Assembly (NCBI GenBank): GCA_002379985.1
Contig: DFVG01000029.1
Coordinates: 1-64,000 of the forward strand
Origin: Flavobacteriaceae bacterium UBA4166
Lineage (GTDB): Bacteria > Bacteroidota > Bacteroidia > Flavobacteriales > Flavobacteriaceae
DNA length: 64,000 nt
Direction of reading: 5' to 3'
Position numbers and translations under genes: made by a program. Positions 36,374 through 45,700 of this stretch are shown here, in pieces (position 1 is the stretch's first letter; each line of letters begins with the position of its first letter). Below the pieces are notes generated by a model. It was not told where the DNA came from. It worked only from the letters and a program-made list of their open reading frames with translations, and did not search any database.

Positions 36374-37903
36374 TCACTGTTGGGTGTTTTCCAAAACGAC
36401 AAATGGAATTCCGGAAGCCATCCATTTTTCAACATATCCCAATTTAGGTATGACCTCAAAAGCCAATGATCCCAAAACCAGATCTGTATCGCCGTCGTTG
36501 TCGTAATCGGCGGCGTCCATAACGATCCAGCGCCCCACATTTACCTTCGGAAAGGTTTGCAGGTGATAATCGTTACCTTCCTTCTGAAAATACACAAAGC
36601 TCTCTTCCGGGGTGTTGACCCAATCAGGGAAGAAAGAGATGGCCGCGATGTCCATATCGCCATCAGCGTCAAAATCATTTGCCACGGCATTGTACGCGCC
36701 ATTCAGGTGCAAAAAGACTTCCTGCTCAAATGCATTGGCACCATTGTTTAAGAACACATAGACACCGTGCCACGGCTTCATCACAGGCTTATAGTCGGCG
36801 TTATCACCCGCGGTAAATATGATATCTAAGGCACCATCCTGATCATAATCGATCAACTTAAAAAAGCTGCTCCCCATGGAGGGAGAAAAAGACAACACTC
36901 GTTCTCTTCGGAAGTTTGCTTGCCCGTCATTATAAAAAATATCGATCCCTTCGTCTCCTTGCGCAAACAATGCCACGATATCATCGTGCCCATCGGAATT
37001 CATGTCTCGCACATAGGCTTTGATCGCTCCTGGGAAGGGATGCAGTACTTCCTTGCCATAGCCTTGTTCGTTCTTAATAAACAGCGATAAGGCACCTGTC
37101 CACTTTCCGAATTCACAAACAACGATATCGGTTTCACCATCATTGTTCAAATCGGAATAACTGGCATGAACCGGTCGTTGCAATTGATCTATAACAGTTT
37201 CTGCGACATTCGGTTGATTTTTCGGCATACGCACGATGCTTCCAAGCGGCGCATCTGTTGGAGAAAAGCTGCCCATAACCGTAAGCCATTGCTCGTCTTG
37301 TATCGTTTTGATACTCACCACACCTTCCGCAAGATTTCCGGTTTCCAACAACTCAAGCCCATTCGAAAAGACAGAAAAACTCTGTGTCATGGCATCGCCC
37401 AAATAGAGATTTCCCGCGTCGGTGAATTGCACTAACGTACTGCTGGGGATAGTTACTTTTTGCTTCGGAATACGAATCTGAAATTGTTTTAAGGTGTTAG
37501 AAATCTTCTTTTGCGGCGGAAGCGGAAGCGAATCGGGTGCTTCCGAAAGGTAATACTGTTGTATCGCTTCCCAACTGAGACTATCTAAAGTCGGTACCGC
37601 AGGAAACAAGTCACTTTCTAAGACGATCGTTCCGCCCTCGTTATTTTCGAACAAGGCGGCGCGTTCTTCCGAAGTACTATAAATACCGAACATATAGCCC
37701 ATTCGTGGAAGCATATAGTTTTGCCAAGTATCTTTATCGAGTAAGGAAGGTTCCGGAAATTGATGGCAACTGGCACAATTAAGACGTGCTAGCTGCTCTC
37801 CTGAGGCGGAGGTTCTATTTTGTGGAGAATGTGTTATGTCTTTTTTACAAGAAAATAATAGAGAAAGCATCCCTACACTTACGCAAAATAAAAATCGTTG
37901 CAT
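36374..37903 (-). CDS. Lipoprotein with N-terminal c-type haem site and FG-GAP/VCBS repeats
   Basis: 509 residues. A lipoprotein signal (LLFSCKKD, Cys ~19) is followed by a single CxxCH haem site (LNCASCHQFPEP, ~43-49). The remainder is seven or so VCBS/FG-GAP blades, marked by acidic calcium-binding loops: SDLNNDGETDIVV, RDMNSDGHDDIVA, IDYDQDGALDIIF, NDFDADGDMDIAAI, ADYDNDGDTDLVLG. The fused monohaem plus propeller architecture is known in marine Bacteroidetes and Planctomycetes, with unknown substrate. It lies next to the PhoX-like gene. Confidence 0.8.
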   Translation of the reverse strand: MQRFLFCVSVGMLSLLFSCKKDITHSPQNRTSASGEQLARLNCASCHQFPEPSLLDKDTWQNYMLPRMGYMFGIYSTSEERAALFENNEGGTIVLESDLFPAVPTLDSLSWEAIQQYYLSEAPDSLPLPPQKKISNTLKQFQIRIPKQKVTIPSSTLVQFTDAGNLYLGDAMTQSFSVFSNGLELLETGNLAEGVVSIKTIQDEQWLTVMGSFSPTDAPLGSIVRMPKNQPNVAETVIDQLQRPVHASYSDLNNDGETDIVVCEFGKWTGALSLFIKNEQGYGKEVLHPFPGAIKAYVRDMNSDGHDDIVALFAQGDEGIDIFYNDGQANFRRERVLSFSPSMGSSFFKLIDYDQDGALDIIFTAGDNADYKPVMKPWHGVYVFLNNGANAFEQEVFLHLNGAYNAVANDFDADGDMDIAAISFFPDWVNTPEESFVYFQKEGNDYHLQTFPKVNVGRWIVMDAADYDNDGDTDLVLGSLAFEVIPKLGYVEKWMASGIPFVVLENTQQ

Positions 37904-37973
37904 GGGGTTGTATTAAACCTCTAAATTGACGAAATACTAGATTCCACCCACCTTTTGCGTTGTTACCAATATG

Positions 37974-40040
37974 TTATTTTTTGAACGAGGGAATTTCGTA
38001 GAGCACTCCTTGTTGCAATAACACATCGACCACACTGTGCATATCAGCACTGTTAGAAACCTCATCGATGCGATCATTCAGTAGGTGTTCAATATCCTGA
38101 CGCATTTGTTCATTGTGATACTCCAGTAGCAATTCTTGTTCCCCCAATCGAAGTAAGCAATCTTTTTCTGTGAATTCTGTCGTCACTTGGGGATTTGTAA
38201 CGATGCGATCACTGGTTTCGGGATATGCTTTTGCCAGTACTTTGTAAACAGCCTCCATCACACGATCTACCGTTATCGAGTTAAGACAGATCTTATGTTC
38301 ACAGTTTAGAATGACATCGTAGTTACAACGAATATTACAGGTTCCTTTTTTTCCCCAGATCAACTCATTATGTTCCGAAAAACTTCCCCAACTTCCGGGA
38401 CCGGTAGGGCCGTAAATACCCACAGACGGCACGTTGAACCCTCCGGCAACATGGGTGATCCCGGCATCGTTCCCAATATGAAACAAGGCTCCTGCCATGG
38501 CTTCACCTACATCGATCATTCCACCTGTTACCATGGTAACGCGAGACCATTTTTTCGTGAAGTGCGCTTCAATGTCGGGATCATCTGGACCTTTAATGAT
38601 CTTACATTCAAGGTTAGGGTATACTTCTAGCAATCGCTCAACTAAACGCGCATATTTTTCCGTAGGCCAAATCTTCAGTAAAAAGCCTGCTCCGTGATGC
38701 ACCACGAAATACGGATTGGCGCTTTTAGAGGTCGTTGCGAAATACGGATAACGCGCTAAGTGGTTGTCCATATCGGGATGGAGTTTTGAGAGCGTATCAA
38801 TATAATGTTGGATGGCGTGTTGGTTAACTTTCTTGTGCGTAGGATATTTGAGTGCATGCGGAAGATCATACCCCCGAAAGGCCGGATAGTTTCCTAATTC
38901 ATAGATGTGATCATATTCTTCCTCTCTCTTTCGAACATCCTCCTCGTTCACAACGGGTATGTTGAGATAGGTACTGAAAAAGTCAACTAAGCGTGGTGCT
39001 ACTGCAAAATGTAATACTTCCGAAACTTCAGATAATTTATAAATAGCAGGAATGGCAAAGAAAATATCCCCCAGCCCTCCGTAACTTTTATACACTAATA
39101 CTTTTTTGAGTTTTGGCGTCTTTTTAGGAGTTTTGTTTGAGAGAATTTCCTCGACGGCTTGCCAAAATTCGTGGGGAGCGGCCTCCATGGCAGCAATGGC
39201 TCCTTCGGGATCGTTGGGATAAAAATCGAAGGAGAAGGTCCCTACCCGATCGTTGGCGATCATTTCACAACCCGACAAAAAAGCTTCTGCAGCCAATCGT
39301 CCGGAAGGTTCTGGCCATACAGGTTTACAGATGAACTGTTTGGTTTTTCCCAAAATCTCAAGCACCTTATCATTCTGTATGGGATCGTGAAACGAAATAT
39401 TTGCCGGCATTTCTCGTCGCAAACGCTGCCTTCCGTACACTGTGAATTGTTTCTCTGGATGTGTTTCTGCGTACGTTACATACTCATGCCCTCCTTTTAA
39501 AAAATTAAGATCGCCAAAAAATGGGATGGTGGTGTCGTCTTTTTCTTCGGAAGGCTGTAATTGGGTAGTGGTGACCGTAGGCGGCATAATCAGGTGTTTG
39601 GCAATTGCCTCCCCATAAAAATCATAATGGGCTTGATAATGTTTGGGCGATTGAAAAACATTGAGAGCGGCTCCTCCAAACACCCTTCGGTACGTATGAA
39701 ATTTATCGGGATTACAACAGCGTCTCACATTTCGGTCTACGGTACAGAGAATATTTCTTCGGATGCAAAAATTGTAATCGTATTCTACTTTTATATATGG
39801 CGTTTCAGAAGCGATGATATAGTCCAACAAAGGAAGCTCAAACGAGCAGCGACTCGTACTATTAATTACGCATAAATCTGCGGTAGCAAGAAGTTTCTTC
39901 GTAGCTGAAAAATCTTTTATATAATCTAAGTGTACGGTATGGCCTTTCTCTTCCCCTATTACAATTAGTTCTTTTGTAGTAAGTTCCGCGCCACGTGGTG
40001 TCGCTAGAGAAGTATCATGTAAAAAAAGAATGGTGCTCAA
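37974..40040 (-). CDS. Two-domain glycosyltransferase with C-terminal GT9 (heptosyltransferase-like) half
   Basis: 688 residues. The N-terminal ~295 residues look like a GT-B fold of GT4-type (FLHDTSLATPRGAELTTKELIVIGEE, VFQSPKHYQAHYDFYG, ...FICKPVWPEPSGRLAAEAFLSGCEMIAND). The C-terminal part (~320-600) is GT9-like: KVLVYKSYGGLGDIFFAIPAIYKL at the start and FHIGNDAGITHVAGGFNVPSVGIYGPTGPGSWGSF at the nucleotide-sugar site. It probably acts on LPS or surface polysaccharide. A fusion of a GT4-like and a GT9-like half in one chain is unusual. There is no signal peptide. Confidence 0.7.
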   Translation of the reverse strand: MSTILFLHDTSLATPRGAELTTKELIVIGEEKGHTVHLDYIKDFSATKKLLATADLCVINSTSRCSFELPLLDYIIASETPYIKVEYDYNFCIRRNILCTVDRNVRRCCNPDKFHTYRRVFGGAALNVFQSPKHYQAHYDFYGEAIAKHLIMPPTVTTTQLQPSEEKDDTTIPFFGDLNFLKGGHEYVTYAETHPEKQFTVYGRQRLRREMPANISFHDPIQNDKVLEILGKTKQFICKPVWPEPSGRLAAEAFLSGCEMIANDRVGTFSFDFYPNDPEGAIAAMEAAPHEFWQAVEEILSNKTPKKTPKLKKVLVYKSYGGLGDIFFAIPAIYKLSEVSEVLHFAVAPRLVDFFSTYLNIPVVNEEDVRKREEEYDHIYELGNYPAFRGYDLPHALKYPTHKKVNQHAIQHYIDTLSKLHPDMDNHLARYPYFATTSKSANPYFVVHHGAGFLLKIWPTEKYARLVERLLEVYPNLECKIIKGPDDPDIEAHFTKKWSRVTMVTGGMIDVGEAMAGALFHIGNDAGITHVAGGFNVPSVGIYGPTGPGSWGSFSEHNELIWGKKGTCNIRCNYDVILNCEHKICLNSITVDRVMEAVYKVLAKAYPETSDRIVTNPQVTTEFTEKDCLLRLGEQELLLEYHNEQMRQDIEHLLNDRIDEVSNSADMHSVVDVLLQQGVLYEIPSFKK

Positions 40041-40059
40041 AAGAAAGAGATCAAAACAA

Positions 40060-40100
40060 CGGGCATTTCGACAGTTGGGTACAGAGAAACGAAATGCCCG
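40060..40100 (-). terminator. Long inverted repeat, probable terminator
   Basis: CGGGCATTTCG (40060-40070) and CGAAATGCCCG (40090-40100) form a perfect 11-bp inverted repeat with a 19-base loop. On the minus strand, the strand of the YYxDG lipoprotein gene ending at 40120, it is followed by TTGTTTTG. It probably terminates that transcript, although the T tract is interrupted. Confidence 0.55.
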
Positions 40101-40119
40101 AGCTAACTAAACAGGAATA

Positions 40120-40848
40120 TTAATTTTTTTCGAATACGAGTATATCGGTTCCACCTCCACCACCACTTACATCGCGAACTTCGACGCGGGTTGTAGTGAC
40201 GCTAAACACGTCCCATTCGTCATTAAATTCATCAAAGGGTGAGCCTGAAAAGGCAAGGTTTAGTTCATCACCCCCACTTGTTACGAGCCAAGTACCTGTA
40301 TTGGTATTGCTCCCATTGGAGGCGGTCACGGCATTCGACTCCATAAAATCAACTCCATACCCTGCATACGTTCCTGTTTGATCGGAGCCGCTATCTATAT
40401 ACGACTGCACAGACCATATACCATCCAATAAAATGGCAGTTAAGGCACCACCATCTCCGTAGTAGCCATCGCCATAATAACCGTCATCGTAATACCCATC
40501 ATCATAGTATCCGTCATCATAATAGCCATCGTCATAGTAACCGTCTCCGTAATAGCCATCATCGTAGTAGCCATCATCGTAATAGCCGTCATCGTAATAG
40601 CCATCATCATAATAACCATCACCATAGTAGCCATCGTCGTAATAACCATCGCCATAGTAACCATCATCGTAATATCCGTCACCATAGTAGCCATCACCGT
40701 AATAACCGTCACCATAGTAGCCATCACCAAAAAACCCTTCTACCTCATCATCCGGGGAACATGAAGAAATAAGGGCTCCTGTAATTGATATTGTAGAGGC
40801 AGCCAACAAGGCTTGCCCCGATTGTTTGATAAATTTTCGCCGTTCCAT
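40120..40848 (-). CDS. Lipoprotein with tandem YYxDG pentapeptide repeats and twin-arginine signal
   Basis: 242 residues. The N-terminus reads RRKFIKQ with a hydrophobic core and lipobox ISSC (Cys 30), so a Tat-exported lipoprotein is likely. Residues ~39-133 are one FFGDG unit and 18 YYGDG/YYDDG units with nothing else. The C-terminal ~110 residues are a separate domain (LLDGIWSVQSYIDSGSDQTGTY, then NTGTWLVTSGGDELNLAF and VEVRDVSGGGGGTD), resembling the lipocalin-like domain of small Flavobacteria lipoproteins. The repeat is strongly acidic and aromatic. The function is unknown; a metal-binding or surface role is an inference. Confidence 0.7.
   Translation of the reverse strand: MERRKFIKQSGQALLAASTISITGALISSCSPDDEVEGFFGDGYYGDGYYGDGYYGDGYYDDGYYGDGYYDDGYYGDGYYDDGYYDDGYYDDGYYDDGYYGDGYYDDGYYDDGYYDDGYYDDGYYGDGYYGDGGALTAILLDGIWSVQSYIDSGSDQTGTYAGYGVDFMESNAVTASNGSNTNTGTWLVTSGGDELNLAFSGSPFDEFNDEWDVFSVTTTRVEVRDVSGGGGGTDILVFEKN
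40450..40734 (-). repeat. 15-bp tandem repeat encoding YYxDG
   Basis: Nineteen in-frame 15-bp units (285 bp) encode FFGDG followed by 18 YYGDG/YYDDG units. The units differ mainly at synonymous third positions and at the G/D codon, so the array has been kept at protein level and is not a recent perfect duplication. Length change by slippage would stay in frame. Confidence 0.9.
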
Positions 40849-40987
40849 ATATGATGTTTTTGAAGTGCAACATTAAAAGTACCGAAAAGATGACAATAAC
40901 TATAGTAAAATAATCCTCTTTTCAGAAACTACTTATATAACAGGCGAATCCAAATTTACCCTACCCCTACGTTTAAAAAAAATTTTC

Positions 40988-41752
40988 TTATTGAATATCT
41001 GGATTGAAAGGCGCTCTATCATCTTTATCGGGAACACCATCTAAATCGGAATCGCGCACCCCATCATCAATCACCAAAAGCTGAAAGCTAATCGGCAAGA
41101 AGGTGTTCATCACTTCGGCTTCAAATTCGGCGGTGGGAGCCACAGAAACAGAGGCAGAAACTTGGGTAAAATTGGTGGTAGGTTCATACAACGTATTGAC
41201 CCAAACCAATCCGGTAAAGGTTCCGAATTCAATAAGACGTGCGCTAAAGGTTAGTTGAAAAGTTCCGGTATTCGTCGATTTTGTTTCGGAACAAATCACA
41301 TCAAAGTTTCCGTTGAAATCAAAGAAACTGAACATCGAGTTTACTTCAAAAGCAACGACATCTGTAATCGGAACCTGTCCTTGAAGGGACAACAAGGGGA
41401 GGTAGCGCCACACTACATTGTTATCATTCCGAAGTACATTTACTCCAACAGCGGGTGGATTATTGACAGAAACTTCAACAGCCGAATATCCTTGTGGAAG
41501 CTGAAACCCTAATTGTGGATAAGCGCTGTGGATGAATTGCGGACCTGGATTTTGAATGGTAGGTATCTGCGTAAGGGGTATCGGAAGAGCATTGGAGTAA
41601 TCCCAGTACGCGCCGGTAATACCACGAGCATTTGTACAGATTTGAGAATTGAAATCTGCTAAAGGGTCTTGAATGGTTTCAGGGGCGTCATCCTTACTAC
41701 ATGAAGCAAGAATCAATAGGGCACTGCAAAGAAAAGTAACTATTCGTAACAT
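40988..41752 (-). CDS. Lipoprotein with C-terminal calcium-type acidic repeat
   Basis: 254 residues. A lipoprotein signal (LILASCSKDDAPE, Cys ~18) is followed by a beta-rich body of unknown type (YWDYSNALPIPLTQIPTIQNPGPQFIHSAYPQLGFQLPQGYSAV). The C-terminus RDSDLDGVPDKDDRAPFNPD is a thrombospondin-type-3 calcium-binding repeat (DxDxDGxxDxxD). The function is unknown. Confidence 0.65.
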   Translation of the reverse strand: MLRIVTFLCSALLILASCSKDDAPETIQDPLADFNSQICTNARGITGAYWDYSNALPIPLTQIPTIQNPGPQFIHSAYPQLGFQLPQGYSAVEVSVNNPPAVGVNVLRNDNNVVWRYLPLLSLQGQVPITDVVAFEVNSMFSFFDFNGNFDVICSETKSTNTGTFQLTFSARLIEFGTFTGLVWVNTLYEPTTNFTQVSASVSVAPTAEFEAEVMNTFLPISFQLLVIDDGVRDSDLDGVPDKDDRAPFNPDIQ

Positions 41753-41901
41753 GGTATAAAAGGTTTATCAATACATCGAGGCGCTCTCATAATGTCATCA
41801 AGAGCTAATGATCTTCCGTTAAAAAAAACGACACAACTCACAAATTTTTCGTATCTTAATAGGTGCTTACTTGTTCATTGACAGACCTTTAAAGTATTAT
41901 T

Positions 41902-42357
41902 ATGAAAAAACAACTGCTCATCTTAGCGGGAGTGGTGTTGGTGGCTTTTCTTCTAATGGCCTCTCACCGCTTACCCAATGACCCTATCACATCCCAACAA
42001 CTGGAAGGCGTTTGGGAAATGGAACACCAATATATGTATGAAAATGGTGAGATCACTGACACCATGTTCAATATGCACGGATACCGACAAGTTAAAATTT
42101 ACAGCAATAGCAAAGTAATGTGGTCGCGCTTTAACCCTAATGATCCCAATGAATGGTTTGGGTACGGCACTTACACTATTAAAGATGGCTGGTTAGAAGA
42201 ACGATTGGAATATGCGTCAGGACCTATGATGGAAATTGTGGACACCACGCAAGTATTTCGCTTTCAATTAGAGCTTGACAAGGACACGTTTCGTCAAGTT
42301 GCACTTGACAATAACGGGCAACGTTATTATTCTGAGAATTACAAACGGATTGAATAA
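41902..42357 (+). CDS. Small membrane-anchored or secreted lipocalin-like protein
   Basis: 151 residues. A single N-terminal hydrophobic helix (residues ~4-20) may be a membrane anchor or uncleaved signal. The rest is lipocalin-like/DUF4488-type: LEGVWEMEHQYMYENGEITDTMFNMHGYRQVKIYS, WSRFNPNDPNEWFGYGTYTIKDGWLEERLEY, VFRFQLELDKDTFRQV. The function is unknown. Confidence 0.6.
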   Translation: MKKQLLILAGVVLVAFLLMASHRLPNDPITSQQLEGVWEMEHQYMYENGEITDTMFNMHGYRQVKIYSNSKVMWSRFNPNDPNEWFGYGTYTIKDGWLEERLEYASGPMMEIVDTTQVFRFQLELDKDTFRQVALDNNGQRYYSENYKRIE

Positions 42358-42376
42358 TTACGCTGTACTCCCAAAC

Positions 42377-42508
42377 AAAAAAAGCCCATTAGCCTCAGGC
42401 TAATAAGCTTCTCATTGGTCAGATTTCTCTGATCCACGTTCCTCATTCTCATGAGGACAACACAACTTCTTTATATCGGAATCCGATGATTCGGATTTCT
42501 TTTTCGTT
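42377..42508 (-). ncRNA. Candidate structured small RNA (four hairpins, GNRA loops, own promoter and terminator)
   Basis: Reading leftward from about 42508 there are four successive hairpins: AATCCGA/TCGGATT (42480-42497, loop ATCA); CCTCAT/ATGAGG with a GAGA tetraloop (42441-42456); TCAGA/TCTGA with a GAAA tetraloop, flanked by GG..CC (42417-42435); and a 12-bp terminator stem AGC-ATTAGCC/GGCTAAT-GCT (42383-42409, two G.U pairs) followed by seven T. Two GNRA loops appear only when the minus strand is read, which sets the direction. A TATTTTTG -7 box sits just upstream. No ORF fits. Flavo-1, an Rfam ncRNA family of Flavobacteria, is one family to test; the match is not verified. Confidence 0.6.
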
Positions 42509-42513
42509 TGCTG

Positions 42514-42521
42514 CAAAAATA
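42514..42521 (-). promoter_or_regulatory. -7 box of the candidate small RNA (TATTTTTG)
   Basis: On the minus strand TATTTTTG matches TANNTTTG and lies about 6 bases before the inferred 5' end of the structured RNA. No clear TTTG -33 element with 17-23-base spacing is seen. Confidence 0.45.
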
Positions 42522-42657
42522 AGAAAAAGTATTGAGCTCTAATAGCGATTCGAACAAAATAATGAACGCCGCTCCTTTTCAAAAAAAGTCCTTCATTTCG
42601 CTCTATGAATTCATATAGAAATGTTCCATACGTCTAATTTATAGGCCGTTCTTCTTT

Positions 42658-42665
42658 TATTTTTG
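42658..42665 (+). promoter_or_regulatory. -7 box upstream of the 1190-residue T9SS protein (TATTTTTG)
   Basis: TATTTTTG matches the Bacteroidetes -7 consensus 51 bases before the ATG at 42716. A TTTA at 42638-42641 is 16 bases upstream and is a weak -33 candidate. Confidence 0.4.
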
Positions 42666-42715
42666 GGAGTAAATGATCTACTTCTTTTCTTGGTCTTCTA
42701 ATTTGAAGAAATCAT

Positions 42716-45700
42716 ATGAAATCAATACTACCCCTATTCCTATTTATGTGCTGCATAACATCTTGGGCGCAAGCCGTTAATGATGAATGTGTCGATAGAA
42801 CTGCTATCACTGTAGCGACCACTGCCAATATGTATTCTGTAGATACGTCCACAGCCACGGAAACACTCGACGGCAGTTGTGAACTCGTCGGAAATAACAA
42901 TCTCGATGTATGGTATGAGTTTACCATGCCTGTTAACGGGAATGTTCGTATTACGAATATACCTAGTTCGGTATCCCGTAGTTTGTACGACAGCTGTGGA
43001 GGAACTGAACTTGTGTGTGCCTTTAATGACGGTTTCTTTTTCGGACTAACAAGCGGCACCACCTATGTATTGCGTATTGCCGAGCGGGCTGATTTTGCAG
43101 GAAATGTAGATTTTACCATACAAGCTTTTGAAGCCGCTGTGAATGACGAATGTGCCGATCGCCTCACTATCACAGTTCCCACCGGAGGTACGAACACCTA
43201 TAGTTTCGATTCCAGAACGGCGTCTGAGTCTGTCGACGGCTCTTGTGAAGGCAGCGGAAATCAAAACTTAGACGTTTGGTATGAGTTCACAATGCCCGTC
43301 AACGGAAACGTTCGAATCACTAATATTCCTAGTACTGTCTCCCGCAGTTTATATGATAGCTGTGGCGGAACCGAGTTGCGCTGTGCAAATAATGATGGTT
43401 ATTTTTACAACCTTAGTTCCGGGACTACCTATGTGCTTAGAATGGCACAGCGAGGTTTGTTTGCGAACCCTATTGATTTTGATGTGGAAGCGTTTGAAAC
43501 CGCCCCCAATGATGTATGTACGAACCGAATTAGTATTACCGTACCTGTGGGGAGCAGCAATTCGTATGATTTTGATCCACGAACTGCCAATGAGAGTATC
43601 AGTGCCAGTTGCGAAGGTGGCGGAAGCACCTACCTTGATGGATGGTACGAGTTTACCATGCCGGTAGATGGAAATGTAAAAATTACCGGAATTCCTAACA
43701 CGGTATCTCGAAGCCTTTTTGATGGGTGTGGCGGAACCGAATTGATCTGTGGTTTTAACGATGGTTTCTTCTTTGATTTAAGTGCGGGAACTACCTATGT
43801 GCTGCGTATCGCGGAACGCGCCGATTTTTCAAGTCCGATTACCTTCTCTGTCGAAGCGTTTCCAACGATCGCCAACGACGACTGTGTTGATCGTATTCCA
43901 ATTACCGTTACTACCGGCGGCATCAACACTTACTCTTTCGATGCAAGGCAGGCAACGGAAAGTATGGATGGAAGTTGTGAAAGTGATGGACAGCAAAATC
44001 TAGATGTTTGGTATGAATTTACGATGCCGGTCAACGGAAACGTTCGAGTTACCAATATTCCGAATGTGACTACCCGAAGTTTGTTTGACGCCTGCGGCGG
44101 AACCGAACTAGGCTGTACGAATGACGATGGCTTCTTCTTCAGTTTAACAAGTGGAACCACCTATGTATTACGTCTTGCGGAAAGAGCTGATTTTGCCGGG
44201 TTGATCAATTTTGATATTGAAGCTTTTGAGGTGATCGAAAACAACGATTGTACTTCTGCCATCGAAGCTCCTGTTGGCGTTGTAGCGCCTACCACTATTG
44301 ATTTTGATTCCAGGGGCGCTACCGAAAGTATGGATGCTAGTTGTGATAACGCAGCACAGACCAATATGGATGCCTGGTATGAAATTACCATGCCTTTTGA
44401 TGGTGATTTGGAGGTGACAAACGCCAATAACATTACAAGAATTACGGTTTTTGACGCCTGTGGCGGAATTGAACTGAGTTGCTTCTCCGGAAACAGTACC
44501 GTATTTGGATTAGCCGGAGGGGTTACGTATTACCTGCGCGCAGCACGAAGAGCCGAATTCGCTAATGAAGACCCATTTGATATTCAAGCGTTGCCGGCAC
44601 CCCTTCCTACCTGTACCACCACAACAGAATGGATCTCGGGAGCCTGGGATAACGGAACCCCAGATCTTTCTACTAATGTGATCATTAGAAGCGCTTATGA
44701 TACAGCAACGCACGGCAGTTTTTCGGCTTGTAGTGTTTCTGTAGATAGTGGAATCACCTTGCGCGTTAATAGTGGCGATTATGTAGAGGTGGCGTATGAC
44801 ATTAATGTAGTGGGTGTACTCGATATTTCACATGAAGGAAGTCTGGTACAACGTGATGATGCGGCGATTACCACGAATAACGGAACCATACGCGTTCGTA
44901 AAACAACTCCCTTCTTAAAGCCTCGAGACTTTATGATTATGGGAAGCCCCGTGAGCGGTGAAACACGGGAGGATGTGTACGACAGTGCCTTTCTAGTGTT
45001 AGCACACACCACCGGAAACTTTGTACCGAATGCGGACGTGGCCACTGCATTTCCTTCCGCAGAGAATTTTGCAGACGACAACGGTGATTTTTGGAATCCG
45101 CATAGCGGAAGTTTGACTATTGGTGAAGGATATTTGGTGCGTCCACAGGCGAATTATTTGGATGGCAATAAAACCTATGACCTCACCTATACGGAAGGAA
45201 GCTTAAATAATGGAATCGTTACCGTTCCGTTGCTCTTCAATACCACACAGAATGACAGTCCGAATGTCCTTGGAAACCCCTACGCTTCGGCTATTTCTGC
45301 GGATGATTTTATCAATGCCAATCCGGAAGTAGAAACCCTCTATTTCTGGGAACACCTCACACCACCGAGTCCGTCGCTACCCGGTGCCGGAAGCATGAAT
45401 TTTAGCATGGAAGATATTTCTATGTACAATTTAATGGGCGGTGTTGCGGCGGCTTCAGATCCTTCCGGAAGTGATACAGCCCCCAACGGAATGATCGCTT
45501 CTGCACAAGGCTTCGGTGTAAAAGCTTCGGCTGCAGGAACGGCTACATTTACCAACAGCATGCGCCGACTTGCAGGAAATGACACGTGGCGAAGCCCTTC
45601 CGAAGAAAAAAATAGATTATGGCTTTCTGTTCAGAATTCAGAATTTAACCTTAACAATAGTACCCTAATTGGATTTTCTGAAACTTGTTCTGAAGGCATG

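Noticed and set aside
40440..40730. A 96-residue Met/Thr-rich frame on the minus strand
   Set aside because: It is an alternative frame of the YYxDG tandem repeat; the Tyr/Asp/Gly frame has a signal peptide and downstream domain.
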